64,000 bases of DNA from Bacteroidales bacterium UBA3143 (GCA_002364735.1 DEZB01000030.1:24279-88278), one strand, 5' to 3'. Shown: positions 38,135-47,857, counted from the stretch's first letter. The notes: generated from the sequence alone by a model not told the origin. Program-made: numbers and translations.

Positions 38135-40225
38135 TTATTCATTTACAGATGTGGGAGCATCTCTTTTATCTTCGTGTGGGCTATTTTTTGACTGCTCTTT
38201 AGATTTAAATCTTACACCCATTGCACTAAGCTTTAGTTGTTGGATTTCATCGCGCTTTAAGCCCGTTAAGTCAGTAAGCTTTTCTTTTCTCATTGATAGT
38301 AAGTCTCCCCGAGTAATTTCCGAGCCTTTCTTATCAAAATACTTCTCAAAGTTTGAAATTGTTTTTTGGGGTATTGTTTTTTCGATAGATTCATCAAAGA
38401 GTTTATGACCTTTATTATACTGTACCAGTTTTGTTTCCAACTGCTTGGTAAAAAAATCTGTTTCATAAAACTTTTTAGGTTGTATAGTCGGATCATTAAG
38501 GCTTTTGATTGTTTCGGTCTTCATATAATTACTCAATTCATTAGCAAGACGAATAGTATATTTCGGATCAGGATTTTCAACTGTTCGATACTCATTTCTT
38601 CTCTTAGTATACTCTTCATCTTTCTTACTGATTACATCCTCTTTCGAAATATTTGTTATGGTGTCATATTCTTTCCATTTTAAGGATTCCAGCTTATCTA
38701 AATATCTTGAAACACTCAGCTCTTTGGGTATTAACTTTATATCAACCACCAGCTCATCAATATCTATCCTATCAAAGTTATCTGAACAACAACACAAACC
38801 TCTTGTAGTTATCATCAAAGCCTCCTCTTCGCCAACTTTCTTATTTCTAACAGTAGATTTAAGATTTACTTGCACTTTTCGTTCTGCTCTTGCAGGCTTC
38901 TCGTCCAAAGTAGATGGAGGGCAATTATCAAGACACGCACCGCTTCCTTCATCTTGAAACCAAATACTGCTGGTTGCTCGCGACTCAATAGTCAATGATT
39001 TTCTATTACCAGAGATACTCACAGTTGAATATGCATTTCCATTATTTACATTCACTAAATCATTGTAATTTTCTATTGTATAGCCTTCAGGAGCTGAATA
39101 AACCTCATTGGCAATAACAGTTTTTGTATAATGCTTATAGTTTATATCATCTGTCCATAATCCATAGTCCACATGCCAACGAACTTTTCTTTCAACGTAA
39201 TGATCCGTTTTCGAAGGTAAGGTCGCATTGGCTAAGGCTGTTCCACTTTGAACACTTTTTCTGTCATAGTCCATTTTCGAAGTATGGGTTAAATGGCTCG
39301 TATCCAATCGGAGTGAAACACAAAAATCATTTTGTTCTTTTGGTTGTGCCACTACCATGAAGAATTCTTGAATACCTTCCACAGGCCTTGGTCCTCTCAC
39401 AAACCCAGAAGGCTCCTCCAAAACGTGTGGCCTTGGTTGGATAAAAAACACAACTCTATTTGTGCCAAGATGATAACTATCAAGTAAATGATACATTTGA
39501 GATAACTGAGTAGAGTAGGAGTAAGACTCTCTTTTCTCTTGTCCTACATCTGCAGAACGGGATGATAAACTTTCCTCCGAGTTCATCCTTTTCGTACCCC
39601 ACTGTCCGTTTGGAGCAGAGTAATTAAACCCACCGCCTGTACCAGCATAAGATCCTTGCATCCCAAAACCACCTCCACCCATATCAATATCCAAAACTTC
39701 TAATGATTGAGTTGACCCAGCAGATTTAGTAATGTTAAGCGATTCAATAGAACGAGAAGATCTTTCGTTGGTATCAGTTGCTAATTCATATAATTCACGT
39801 TTCTTGGGTTCAAAATCCATAAAAAACGGATACTTTTTCAATGGTAAATCTGGCTTATTACCATGCGGACCTACTATCACCTGAAGAATTGCTCCATTAC
39901 AGGGGTGATATGTGTTTAATAAATCCTTCAAGACTTCATTTGTAAATTCAGTATCAGCGTCCACCCCCGACCAGTCAATTTTCCCCTGTATCTCTTTATC
40001 CAAAGGTTGATAGCCAGTTATTGTTGAGGTTACTTTTAAATAAGAAATATTGTATTTAGGAAACTGCTGATACTCATCTTCTGGTGTGTATTTAAATACA
40101 GCCAGAGAGGTTTGCCATTTTGCAGGCAATCGCTTATCACATACAATGGGATCGATCATATCCTCAGTAACACATATACGTTCCCAAGGAATGTCTGTTG
40201 GAAGATTTAATTTGAAGTTTGACAT
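38135..40225 (-). CDS. Hypothetical 696-aa protein, first gene of the Rhs operon
   Basis: I do not recognise the family. There is no signal peptide. Visible parts: an N-terminal domain (1-150) with PWERICVTEDMID and ISYLKVTSTITGYQP; a Gly-rich linker (183-210); a strand-rich middle domain (235-425) with RVVFFIQPRPHVLEEPSG and EFFMVVAQPKEQNDF; a Cys-containing segment with CLDNC at 431-435 and CCC at 478-480; and a charged, helical C-terminal region (500-696). The Gly-rich linker and modular layout fit a structural or adaptor protein. It is 6 bp upstream of the 290-aa gene, and the three genes form one transcription unit with Rhs. A loader or carrier role for the Rhs protein is inferred from context only. 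Confidence 0.65.
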   Translation of the reverse strand: MSNFKLNLPTDIPWERICVTEDMIDPIVCDKRLPAKWQTSLAVFKYTPEDEYQQFPKYNISYLKVTSTITGYQPLDKEIQGKIDWSGVDADTEFTNEVLKDLLNTYHPCNGAILQVIVGPHGNKPDLPLKKYPFFMDFEPKKRELYELATDTNERSSRSIESLNITKSAGSTQSLEVLDIDMGGGGFGMQGSYAGTGGGFNYSAPNGQWGTKRMNSEESLSSRSADVGQEKRESYSYSTQLSQMYHLLDSYHLGTNRVVFFIQPRPHVLEEPSGFVRGPRPVEGIQEFFMVVAQPKEQNDFCVSLRLDTSHLTHTSKMDYDRKSVQSGTALANATLPSKTDHYVERKVRWHVDYGLWTDDINYKHYTKTVIANEVYSAPEGYTIENYNDLVNVNNGNAYSTVSISGNRKSLTIESRATSSIWFQDEGSGACLDNCPPSTLDEKPARAERKVQVNLKSTVRNKKVGEEEALMITTRGLCCCSDNFDRIDIDELVVDIKLIPKELSVSRYLDKLESLKWKEYDTITNISKEDVISKKDEEYTKRRNEYRTVENPDPKYTIRLANELSNYMKTETIKSLNDPTIQPKKFYETDFFTKQLETKLVQYNKGHKLFDESIEKTIPQKTISNFEKYFDKKGSEITRGDLLSMRKEKLTDLTGLKRDEIQQLKLSAMGVRFKSKEQSKNSPHEDKRDAPTSVNE

Positions 40226-40370
40226 ACTTTTAGAAATTTAAAAAGTGAATGATTTAATTAATTACAGAAATTAATCTTTAAAGAGATAATCATTGTAGGC
40301 TTTATCCTTATAGTTTAGTTGCAGAACTATTAAGACAGAACTTAATCGATTATATATAATCCATTCCAAA

Positions 40371-40402
40371 GCTCAGACGAAGGTGAAAAGCACCTCCTGA
40401 GC
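40371..40402 (-). other. Two-stem hairpin upstream of the Rhs operon
   Basis: GCTCAG (40371-40376) pairs with CTGAGC (40397-40402). Inside it AGGTG (40381-40385) pairs with CACCT (40391-40395) around a short A-rich loop, separated by an asymmetric internal loop. It lies about 145 bp upstream of the first gene of the Rhs operon, in its likely 5' leader or promoter region. Read on the minus strand it contains GGTGCTTTT, which also occurs in repeat arrays B and C. Function unknown. Confidence 0.45.
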
Positions 40403-40918
40403 ATAATTTCATAAAAGTATAGAGTATAGGTGGAAATAAAACAAATGAATCTTCAATATTGTTTCAGACAGTACTGTTAATTGATCATTTTTATTTTTCT
40501 TTGATTAAGATGTTTTTTATTTATGTATAAACTTAATCTATAATCATTCATTGTTTAAATATATATGCAATAGAGAAGGGTTGAAATATCATATCACTCC
40601 TATAAATAATAAAAACACTCATACTAACAACCCAATTTTTGAAAATCATTCATCAAGGTATGTTTAGTTTTATCCTCTTCTATCTAACGTTAAAATTATA
40701 TTGCTCAACGGTACTCAGTTGATATTAGATCTCGTATATAATGCTACAGGATTTGATGTAATTGATGACGATATTTTAAGGCATCTTTTAAAGTAGAGTC
40801 CTAAAAATTACACACTTTATAGGACAATACCGTTTTGGTAAGATACTTAGGGTGTCTCAATGTGGAAGTCAGGAAATAGGATTGATTGTAGTACTATGCT
40901 TTCATTAAATTGAAGCCA

Positions 40919-40961
40919 ATAAAAAAATCGCTCCCCACATTATACTTTGTGAGAAACGATT
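40919..40961 (-). terminator. Rho-independent terminator of the dcw cluster
   Basis: On the minus strand a 14-bp stem (with several G-U pairs) is formed between 40948-40961 and 40926-40939, with an 8-nt loop and a run of T immediately after it. It lies about 75 bp past the yqeY stop codon. This is a textbook intrinsic terminator and marks the end of the division operon. Confidence 0.7.
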
Positions 40962-41033
40962 AAATATGCATGAAGTATATGTTTCTACGTATTACACCTA
41001 TAATTGAATCATTTTAGCTTTGTTGTTAATGAA

Positions 41034-41483
41034 TTAAGAGAGTAATTTTTTCACCGTTTCAGCTATTGCGCGTCCTTCAGCTCTTCCACCAAGATACTTA
41101 GTAGCTGCCCCCATCACTTTACCCATATCTTTTAGAGATGACGATCCTGTTTTTACAATGATCTCACCAATGGCTCGCTCTAATTCTTCTTGCGTATAAG
41201 GAGCAGGCAAGTATTCTTGTATAACTGACACCTCTGCCAATTCTTTCTCCGCTAATTCAGTGCGGTTTTGTGCTGCATATATATCTGCACTATCTTTACG
41301 CTGTTTCACCATACGTTGCAAAATGCCTACTACTTGCTCTTCCGTCAATGTGTGTGCGGCATCTTTAGCTGTCGTACTTTCCATAAAGGCAGTTTTTATG
41401 CTTCGCAGTGTTTCAAGTTTTATTTTATCTTTAGCCAACATGGCCGCTTTTATTTCCTGATCAATAGTTTCAAATAAGTTCAT
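41034..41483 (-). CDS. GatB/YqeY domain-containing protein
   Basis: 149-aa cytoplasmic protein of the YqeY family, related to the tRNA-binding tail of GatB/E amidotransferase subunits. Seen: IDQEIKAAMLAKDKIKLETLR at the start, EVSVIQEYLPAPYTQEELE in the middle, and LKDMGKVMGAATKYLGGRAEG at the end. A role in tRNA-dependent amidation or tRNA binding is suggested by homology but not proven. It is the last gene of the dcw cluster, 30 bp after ftsZ, the usual position in Bacteroidota. Confidence 0.9.
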   Translation of the reverse strand: MNLFETIDQEIKAAMLAKDKIKLETLRSIKTAFMESTTAKDAAHTLTEEQVVGILQRMVKQRKDSADIYAAQNRTELAEKELAEVSVIQEYLPAPYTQEELERAIGEIIVKTGSSSLKDMGKVMGAATKYLGGRAEGRAIAETVKKLLS

Positions 41484-41513
41484 AGCTAAATATAGTTATT
41501 ATGTTAGAGAATA

Positions 41514-42821
41514 TCAATTATCGAACAAAGAAGACGAAGGAGTTGAGGTTTCATTGCGATACTCACGTGGATTAAATTCGCTTGTACGTTTAAAAACAGG
41601 ATTCTTCTCTAATGCTTCAATAATTTTATCATCGTTGAGTTCTTCAAGGGTCAACACGAAGGGATCGGGTTGATGATTGGCATTAGAAATATTGCGTAGA
41701 CCTTCTTTTCCATAGTATTTTTCAATCAATTGTTTGTCCAATTCCTCTTGTTCTTTCAACGCATCTTCTTTTATCTTGCGCTCCAGCTCTTCTGCTTTCG
41801 ACTCTTCCAAATGTTTCTCATTAATTCCAGGCACACTGCTAATATTGAACCCAGTGGCAAGCAATGTTATTTTCACATCCTCTCCAAGGTCTTCCTCAAC
41901 GGCAGCACCCCAAATAACTTCTATCTCGCTTCCAAATTTGGACATAAATTCGTGGAAGGCATTCATCTCTTCCATCATCAATGGAGCGGATTCACTATAT
42001 GAGATGTTTACCAATATCTTTTTAGCACTAAACACGTCGTTGTTGTTTAGCAACGGTGAGTGCAATGCATCCTTTATGGCATCATTAATTCTTTCTTCAC
42101 CACTACCAACACCACGACTCATGATGGCCACACCACCCTCTTTCAATGTTGTGTTCACATCGGCAAAGTCAAGGTTAACATGTCCATGTATAGTGATTAT
42201 TTCTGCAATGCTCTTAGCAGCAGTTGCCAATGTATCATCGGCTTTTGCAAAGGCATTCATGATTGTCAAATCGGAGTATATTTCGCGCAATCGTTCGTTG
42301 TTAATCACCAAGAGTGCATCTACGTTATTGGCAATTTCTTCTACCCCTTTAAGCGCTTGAACTATTTTGCGCGGACCTTCAAACACAAATGGGATGGTTA
42401 CAATACCAATAGTTAGAATGCCTAAGTCTTTTGCAACACGTGCTATAACAGGAGCAGCTCCCGTTCCAGTGCCTCCACCCATTCCGGCAGTAATAAACAC
42501 CATGCGCGTCCCATCGCCGAGCAACTCTTGAATTAAGTCGATGCTTTCTTCAGCAGCTTTGCGTGCAACTTCAGGTTTATTGCCAGCACCCAATCCTCCA
42601 GTTGTGAGTTCACCCAATTGCACTTTCACAGGCACGGGAGATTTAGACAAAGCTTGATTGTCTGTATTGCACAATGCAAAAGAAACGTCGTGAATGCCTT
42701 CATGAAACATGTGGTTAACGGCATTGCTACCACCTCCACCAACGCCTATTACTTTTATAATTGCTTGTGTATGATTTTTTAATTCAAAATGTAAAATATC
42801 GTCATCCATTGTCATTCTCAT
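41514..42821 (-). CDS. ftsZ: Cell division protein FtsZ
   Basis: Tubulin-like GTPase that forms the Z ring. Seen: [15 protein letters not shown] near the N-terminus, the tubulin signature [10 protein letters not shown], and [14 protein letters not shown]. The GTPase core covers about residues 20-320. A charged linker follows, and the C-terminal tail carries PAFKR-like NPVFKRT and the FtsA-binding tail region. The length of 435 aa is typical of the phylum. Met1, Met3 or Met5 could be the start. It lies 32 bp downstream of ftsA. Confidence 0.97.
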   Translation of the reverse strand: MRMTMDDDILHFELKNHTQAIIKVIGVGGGGSNAVNHMFHEGIHDVSFALCNTDNQALSKSPVPVKVQLGELTTGGLGAGNKPEVARKAAEESIDLIQELLGDGTRMVFITAGMGGGTGTGAAPVIARVAKDLGILTIGIVTIPFVFEGPRKIVQALKGVEEIANNVDALLVINNERLREIYSDLTIMNAFAKADDTLATAAKSIAEIITIHGHVNLDFADVNTTLKEGGVAIMSRGVGSGEERINDAIKDALHSPLLNNNDVFSAKKILVNISYSESAPLMMEEMNAFHEFMSKFGSEIEVIWGAAVEEDLGEDVKITLLATGFNISSVPGINEKHLEESKAEELERKIKEDALKEQEELDKQLIEKYYGKEGLRNISNANHQPDPFVLTLEELNDDKIIEALEKNPVFKRTSEFNPREYRNETSTPSSSLFDN

Positions 42822-42853
42822 ATAATTAAGCTATACGCCTTTTGTGTATAAAG

Positions 42854-44149
42854 TTAATCGTTACCTTCATCTTCGTTAAACATTCCACCCAACATATTCT
42901 CCATTTTAGTAAAGAATCCTGCACCCTTCTTAGGTGGCTTAACGGGCTTCACAGGACGTTGAGTAGGTTCTACCACTTTTTGGGTCTCTTCAACAGGTTT
43001 TTCAACCTCAATCTTCTCGCAATTGTCCCATCCAAATAGCAACAAGCCCAAAGCTTGCGTCAACGAAGGGTCGTTGGCTAACTCGGGGAAGTTATTGATG
43101 GCTGTTTTTCTTGCTGACGCTTTGCGTACAGGCATTTTCAATTTGTCTTTTAAAAACTCTGGCAGGTTTTTCAATTGAGATGCCCCACCTGTAATCACTA
43201 AACCTGCTCCCAATTGATCTTTATATCCAGAATTCTTAATTTGTGCGGCAATGTTGTCCACAATCTCTTGCAAACGCATCTCAATAACATGATTGAGCGA
43301 TGGCAAATCTATTTCGGGTTTGGTAGCCGTAAATGGGTTGAAGAAACCTGTCTCGGGAACTTCGTGTGTCTTGCCAAATTTTATCTTATACAACTCTGCA
43401 TCGCTCTCAATAAAGTTAAGATCGCAAATGTCTCGTGTAATTGTGGCTCCGCCAAATGGTATTACAACCAAGGAACGCAGTTTTCCTCCCTTATAGATGG
43501 ATAACGAACTGGTGCCCGCCCCAAAATCGATGAAGGCACAGCCCAATTCTTTTTCAGTTTCGGTAAGAGCAATTGTAGCAGAAGCCAATGGACCTACAAC
43601 ATAACCTGCAATATCTAAGTTGGCTTTGTCCTTGATGCTTTTTTCGATGTTGCTTATCAAGTTTGGTCGGCCCACCACCATTTGGTAGTTTGCATCAATC
43701 TGCGTTGTGGTTACACCTACGGGTTGTGGTTCGGCTTTTCCATTGATAATATATTCCACATCGGCAATGTCGTATCGTTTGCTCATTTCGGGCATAAACT
43801 TCTCTGCCTCTTTGCGCATTTGCTCAATCACAGTGTCAGTTACTATCCCCGATGAAGAGAGCTGTTTGCTTACAGTATGCGTGATGGAGTGAATTGATTG
43901 TCCAGCTACTGAAACATACACCTTGCCTATTTTGCGATTCAGTTTATTCTCCAATAAACTGATGAGTTTTCTAACCTTTGCGCCTGTCTCTTGTATATTG
44001 TAGACCAACCCACGCCGAATGCAGTTATTAGATGGAACGCTTTCGGCTGCTAAAACAGAAATAACATTGTTTTCGTTCTTACGACCTACAATTCCTGTTA
44101 TTTTAGATGTTCCTAAATCGATGACGGCGATAAATCCTGATTGTATCAT
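42854..44149 (-). CDS. ftsA: Cell division protein FtsA
   Basis: Actin-like ATPase that tethers FtsZ to the membrane. Seen: IAVIDLGTSKITGIVG (phosphate-1), the SHS2/1C insert region, CAFIDFGAGTSSLSIYKGG (phosphate-2) and GLVITGGASQLKNLPEFL (adenosine motif). A Pro/Lys-rich stretch precedes the C-terminal amphipathic helix FFTKMENMLGGMF. I start at MIQSGFIAVIDLG (44149, 431 aa); a longer frame from 44191 adds 14 residues without family similarity. Gaps: 101 bp after ftsQ and 32 bp before ftsZ. Confidence 0.95.
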   Translation of the reverse strand: MIQSGFIAVIDLGTSKITGIVGRKNENNVISVLAAESVPSNNCIRRGLVYNIQETGAKVRKLISLLENKLNRKIGKVYVSVAGQSIHSITHTVSKQLSSSGIVTDTVIEQMRKEAEKFMPEMSKRYDIADVEYIINGKAEPQPVGVTTTQIDANYQMVVGRPNLISNIEKSIKDKANLDIAGYVVGPLASATIALTETEKELGCAFIDFGAGTSSLSIYKGGKLRSLVVIPFGGATITRDICDLNFIESDAELYKIKFGKTHEVPETGFFNPFTATKPEIDLPSLNHVIEMRLQEIVDNIAAQIKNSGYKDQLGAGLVITGGASQLKNLPEFLKDKLKMPVRKASARKTAINNFPELANDPSLTQALGLLLFGWDNCEKIEVEKPVEETQKVVEPTQRPVKPVKPPKKGAGFFTKMENMLGGMFNEDEGND

Positions 44150-44250
44150 TGTATAATATGTTGTTTGAGCTATTACTGTATCTTGAAACAACTATTGGCT
44201 GTTTCTGTTTATAATTTGGTGCAAGAAAAAATAAGACTCGTTGACCTACT

Positions 44251-44982
44251 TCACTTCATTGTGCACACTACTTGGTTGTTGTATTCTAAACTTATCTCTG
44301 AATATCTGTTCCAACCCACTGTGTTCAATCCTTTTTCAATAAAGAGTTTCAGTTTGTCAAGCTTCTCCTCATAGTTGTCCAATGTGCCGAGTGTGACACG
44401 AAAGTCACCTGCACGCGGGATTATCTGAACTTTCTGTTTGGGACCTACAACTATCTGCTCGATCCATGCATCCCATGTGGGACTATTGGTAACGAACATC
44501 ACGAAGTCATACAATTCGCTCTTTGCATACTCCTCCGATATATTTCCAGTTGCTACGGGCAGGTAAACAGTGTAGTTTTGAGAGATTGGCATTCGCTCTC
44601 GTTCAGAATCTATGTAGTAACTGCCTTCGGCATGCGACATGATGCGCAATACTGGGTTGCGTTGGCGAATGCTTGCAACAATGCTTCCATCTTGTGTGGC
44701 ATATACCTCAACTGACTTCACCAATCTGTTGCCCCTGATGGCTTCTTCCATCTCCAACGTATTAATTTCAGAAAGAGGTTTGTCAACAGGATGCAGTTTC
44801 TCTTTGCGGAGGAGGGTTTCGATGTCTTTTGTTTGAATAAATTGCTTGTCGAGGCTATCTTTCACCACAACTACGAAGTTTTTGCACACTTTATCCTGCA
44901 CATTGTCCCTGAAATAATAAGCTGAGAACGCTAAATATCCCAATAATACAAGAATTGCACAAACTAACAAAAATCTCTTCAT
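44251..44982 (-). CDS. ftsQ: Cell division protein FtsQ/DivIB
   Basis: Bitopic division protein, 243 aa, linking early and late divisome proteins. One transmembrane helix near residues 5-22 (FLLVCAILVLLGYLAFSAYY) is followed by a POTRA-like domain (about 35-110) with ETLLRKEKLHPVDKPLSEIN and EVYATQDGSIVASIRQRNPVLRI. The FtsQ beta domain reaches to the end. Sequence conservation is low in this family, so the position between murC and ftsA is strong support. A -7 element lies 20 bp upstream. Confidence 0.9.
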   Translation of the reverse strand: MKRFLLVCAILVLLGYLAFSAYYFRDNVQDKVCKNFVVVVKDSLDKQFIQTKDIETLLRKEKLHPVDKPLSEINTLEMEEAIRGNRLVKSVEVYATQDGSIVASIRQRNPVLRIMSHAEGSYYIDSERERMPISQNYTVYLPVATGNISEEYAKSELYDFVMFVTNSPTWDAWIEQIVVGPKQKVQIIPRAGDFRVTLGTLDNYEEKLDKLKLFIEKGLNTVGWNRYSEISLEYNNQVVCTMK

Positions 44983-45002
44983 GTTTCACAGATAAATTCA
45001 TA

Positions 45003-45010
45003 CAAATATA
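45003..45010 (-). promoter_or_regulatory. Putative -7 element before ftsQ
   Basis: TATATTTG on the minus strand, 20 bp upstream of the ftsQ start and in the 90-bp gap after murC. It could add an internal promoter for ftsQAZ. No TTG was found at the usual spacing. Confidence 0.4.
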
Positions 45011-45072
45011 CTCGTTCTATTTCAAAGTGGAAAATTGAAAGTCAACATTTTATCTGCTTAACATCAATTGTA

Positions 45073-46491
45073 TTACTTATCGCGCAATATTTTCTCGATT
45101 TCGGGTAGCAATGTTTCAATGTCTCCTGCGCCAAGCGTCACCAATACTTCAGGATTTCTCTTTTTCAATAGATCTAAAGCCTCCTCTTTAGAACACAACA
45201 CCTTATTCTCAATTTTCACCTTATCAAAAATAAGTTTAGAGTTTACACCTTCAATGGGTTCTTCGCGTGCAGGATAGATGTCAAGCAAAATCAACTCATC
45301 CAGCAGGGAAAGACTGGAAGCAAATGCATCCACAAAGTCGCGGGTGCGACTATAGAGGTGGGGTTGGAAGATGCCTGTAATTTTTTTATTGTTGTATAGT
45401 TGCTTTATAGACAAAATTGAAGCTCTCAACTCATCGGGGTGATGCGCATAGTCGTCTATCAACACCACTTTGTCCGATTTGTAGCGCACATCGAACCTTC
45501 GTTTTGCACCCATATATCCCAGCAACGCTGCTTTTATTTCTAAGGGGGTTGCTCCACTTAGCCAAGCAGCTGCTGCTGATACAACGGCGTTCTCAACGTT
45601 TATCAATATGGGTACACCCAGCTCTATATTTTTTATTTGTCCCTCGGGATATATAAAATCGAACAACAACGTTCCGTTTCCAATGCGAATATTGTCGGCA
45701 TGAAAGTCTCCCTCGGTGAGAGAATAAGAGTATTGATGCACGGATGAATGGCAACGAGGTGTGACGGGTATATTTTTTCTCATTATCAGGTATCCATTTT
45801 CGCGAATGAGCCCTGTGAACTTCTCGAAACTCTCGTAATACTTGTCAGCAGTTTGATAAATATCTAAATGATCAGGACTTGCCGAGGTGATAATAGCAAT
45901 CCAGGGGTGCAACCAATGAAAAGAACGATCGTATTCGTCGGCTTCTATCACACTTATTTCGCTTTTAATAGAAAGCAGCAAGTTGCTTTTGTAATTCTTG
46001 AGTATTCCTCCTAAAAAAGCACTGCAATCTACCTCCGATTGTCGTAAAATGTAGGCCACCATGCTGCTAACAGTTGTTTTGCCATGCGTGCCGGCGCAGC
46101 ATATGGCGTTGCTCAACTTAGTTATCTCGCCCAAAACCTGTGCACGCTTTAGAACAGTGAAACCATTTTTCAGAAAATATACAAACTCTCTGTTTGTGGG
46201 TGGCACAGCTGGAGTGTATACGACCAAAGTGGTGAGTGGATCCAAAAAGATGGGAAGGATGCTTTCTACTTTGTCTTCATAGTGGATAAATGCACCCTCT
46301 TCTTCCAATAGTTGACTCAACTTGGTGGGAGTGCGGTCATATCCTCCTACTTTTTTTCTATTTGCTAAGAAATAACGTGCCAAATTGCTCATTCCGATAC
46401 CACCTATTCCAATAAAATAAATGCTGGTGAAGCTTTCTATCACCGGTGTTGGTAAGTGATGAAGTTTGTCCGTTGTTTGTTTCGCTGTCAT
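45073..46491 (-). CDS. murC: UDP-N-acetylmuramate--L-alanine ligase
   Basis: ATP-dependent ligase adding L-Ala to UDP-MurNAc, the first peptide step of peptidoglycan synthesis. Length 472 aa. Seen: the N-terminal Rossmann IYFIGIGGIGMSNLARYF, the P-loop AGTHGKTTVSSM, VIEADEYDRSF, and the C-terminal domain with VLIDDYAHHPDELRASI. Its ATG overlaps the murG stop codon by 4 bp, indicating translational coupling. Confidence 0.97.
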   Translation of the reverse strand: MTAKQTTDKLHHLPTPVIESFTSIYFIGIGGIGMSNLARYFLANRKKVGGYDRTPTKLSQLLEEEGAFIHYEDKVESILPIFLDPLTTLVVYTPAVPPTNREFVYFLKNGFTVLKRAQVLGEITKLSNAICCAGTHGKTTVSSMVAYILRQSEVDCSAFLGGILKNYKSNLLLSIKSEISVIEADEYDRSFHWLHPWIAIITSASPDHLDIYQTADKYYESFEKFTGLIRENGYLIMRKNIPVTPRCHSSVHQYSYSLTEGDFHADNIRIGNGTLLFDFIYPEGQIKNIELGVPILINVENAVVSAAAAWLSGATPLEIKAALLGYMGAKRRFDVRYKSDKVVLIDDYAHHPDELRASILSIKQLYNNKKITGIFQPHLYSRTRDFVDAFASSLSLLDELILLDIYPAREEPIEGVNSKLIFDKVKIENKVLCSKEEALDLLKKRNPEVLVTLGAGDIETLLPEIEKILRDK

Positions 46492-47636
46492 GATGGTTGT
46501 TTTTTTAGATTTATCAATTTTGTTAGCTCATCCACAATTCGGTCAGCTGAATTATGCTCTGCAAGACGTATGATGTTTGCACTTAGGCCAATTAATTTAG
46601 CTGAGTTATGAACTAAATCAAGCGCTACGGAGAAGAGTTGACTCTCGGCTGTGTTATCAGCCACCAGTATAGCTGCATTTTTTTGTACCAAAGCCATGGC
46701 ATTTTTTGTTTGATGGTCTTCGGCGACATTGGGGGAAGGAACCAGAATGACGGGTTTGCCAAGTATGCTAAACTCGGATATGGAGCCAGCACCGGCGCGC
46801 GATATTACCAAATCGGCTACGGAGTATGCTAAGTCCATGCGCGATACAAAGTCGAACAGCTTCACGTTTTCGGGGATTTTGCCTGCAACGGATAGCTCCA
46901 TCATTTCGTCGTAGTAATACTTGCCACACTGCCAGATGATTTGAACGTCACTTTCTTCAATTTCGGGGAATGCTCGAATAATACTGTCATTAAGTGTGCG
47001 TGCGCCGAGGCTTCCGCCCAACATCAGGATTGTTTTTTTAGTAGGATCTAAGTTGAAAAAGTGGTAGCCTTCTAAAATGCTCTCGGGTGTGATGGTTAAA
47101 TCTTGGCGACAAGGATTGCCCGTCAATACAATGCGCTCTTTAGGGAAAAACTGCTCCATGCCTTCGTAGGCTACACATATGGTGTTGGCCTTTTTGCCCA
47201 ACCATTTGTTGGTCATACCGGCCAATGAGTTTTGTTCTTGCAGCAGTGTTGGAATACGTGCTGCTACTGCTGCTCGCAACACGGGTGCGCTGGCATAGCC
47301 ACCTACTCCGATAACAACATCTGGGCGAAAAGAGTTCACTATTCGCTTGGCACGCGATATGCTCTTGAGGAGCTTCATGCTTACGGATATGTTTTTGAAC
47401 ATATTCTTTCGGTCGAAACCATCAATGGGCAGTCCCACTATTTCGTATCCTGCTGCTGGCACGCGCTCCATCTCCATACGGTCTTCGGCACCCACAAACA
47501 GGATGGCGGCTTGAGGCCACCGCTCCTTTATGGCATTGGCAATGGAAAGCGCAGGGAATATGTGACCGCCGGTGCCACCACCGCTGATGATAAAGCGGGG
47601 TTGTTCTGACGGGAGAGGAGGGGGGTTGTTAGTCAT
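46488..47636 (-). CDS. murG: UDP-N-acetylglucosamine--lipid I GlcNAc transferase MurG
   Basis: Peripheral membrane glycosyltransferase converting lipid I to lipid II, 382 aa. Seen: the N-terminal glycine loop SGGGTGGHIFPAL, LQEQNSLAGMTNKWLG, the second loop LGGSLGARTLN, and the UDP-GlcNAc region SRAGAGSISEFSILGKP. A 4-bp overlap with murC follows. It has its own predicted promoter about 90 bp upstream, separating it from the DUF6261 gene. Confidence 0.97.
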   Translation of the reverse strand: MTNNPPPLPSEQPRFIISGGGTGGHIFPALSIANAIKERWPQAAILFVGAEDRMEMERVPAAGYEIVGLPIDGFDRKNMFKNISVSMKLLKSISRAKRIVNSFRPDVVIGVGGYASAPVLRAAVAARIPTLLQEQNSLAGMTNKWLGKKANTICVAYEGMEQFFPKERIVLTGNPCRQDLTITPESILEGYHFFNLDPTKKTILMLGGSLGARTLNDSIIRAFPEIEESDVQIIWQCGKYYYDEMMELSVAGKIPENVKLFDFVSRMDLAYSVADLVISRAGAGSISEFSILGKPVILVPSPNVAEDHQTKNAMALVQKNAAILVADNTAESQLFSVALDLVHNSAKLIGLSANIIRLAEHNSADRIVDELTKLINLKKQPS

Positions 47637-47722
47637 ATCAACTTCATGTAAGATTGTTATATAGTATTTGTGTAAACTTTTAAATTGTAACTGTGCTGAA
47701 AGGGGCTATGTTAAATACAAAT

Positions 47723-47755
47723 CAAAGATAATAAACATTTCTTTAATAAAATCAA
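47723..47755 (-). promoter_or_regulatory. Promoter of murG-murC-ftsQAZ
   Basis: On the minus strand TTG (47753-47755) is followed by 22 bp and TATCTTTG (47723-47730). It lies downstream of a strong terminator and about 85 bp upstream of murG. It would restart transcription of the distal dcw genes. Confidence 0.5.
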
Positions 47756-47857
47756 AACGCATGGTTAAAGTTATGCTTGAAAGGTGTTAAAGTGGCATTG
47801 TTTTTAGTGATTTTCTCACAGTTAGGTGCAGATGGGTGTAAAAATGATGACTATTTA

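Larger units (their letters stand above)
40226..41033. other. 808-bp intergenic region between the dcw cluster and the Rhs operon
   Basis: It holds the dcw terminator at 40919-40961 and a hairpin at 40371-40402, both listed separately. A stop-bounded plus-strand frame of about 40 codons (roughly 40677-40798) has protein-like composition (GTQLILDLVYNATGFDVIDD) and no start. It could be the remnant of a gene or chance. The rest is AT-rich and featureless. No Rhs-operon promoter with both elements was found. Confidence 0.4.

Noticed and set aside
40226..41033. tRNA or other structured RNA gene in the large gap before yqeY
   Set aside because: I searched by eye for a T-loop GTTCRANYC pattern and a cloverleaf and found none; only the two listed hairpins stand out.
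41734..42360. 208-codon antisense frame in ftsZ
   Set aside because: Shadow frame opposite a highly conserved gene, with no protein-like features of its own.
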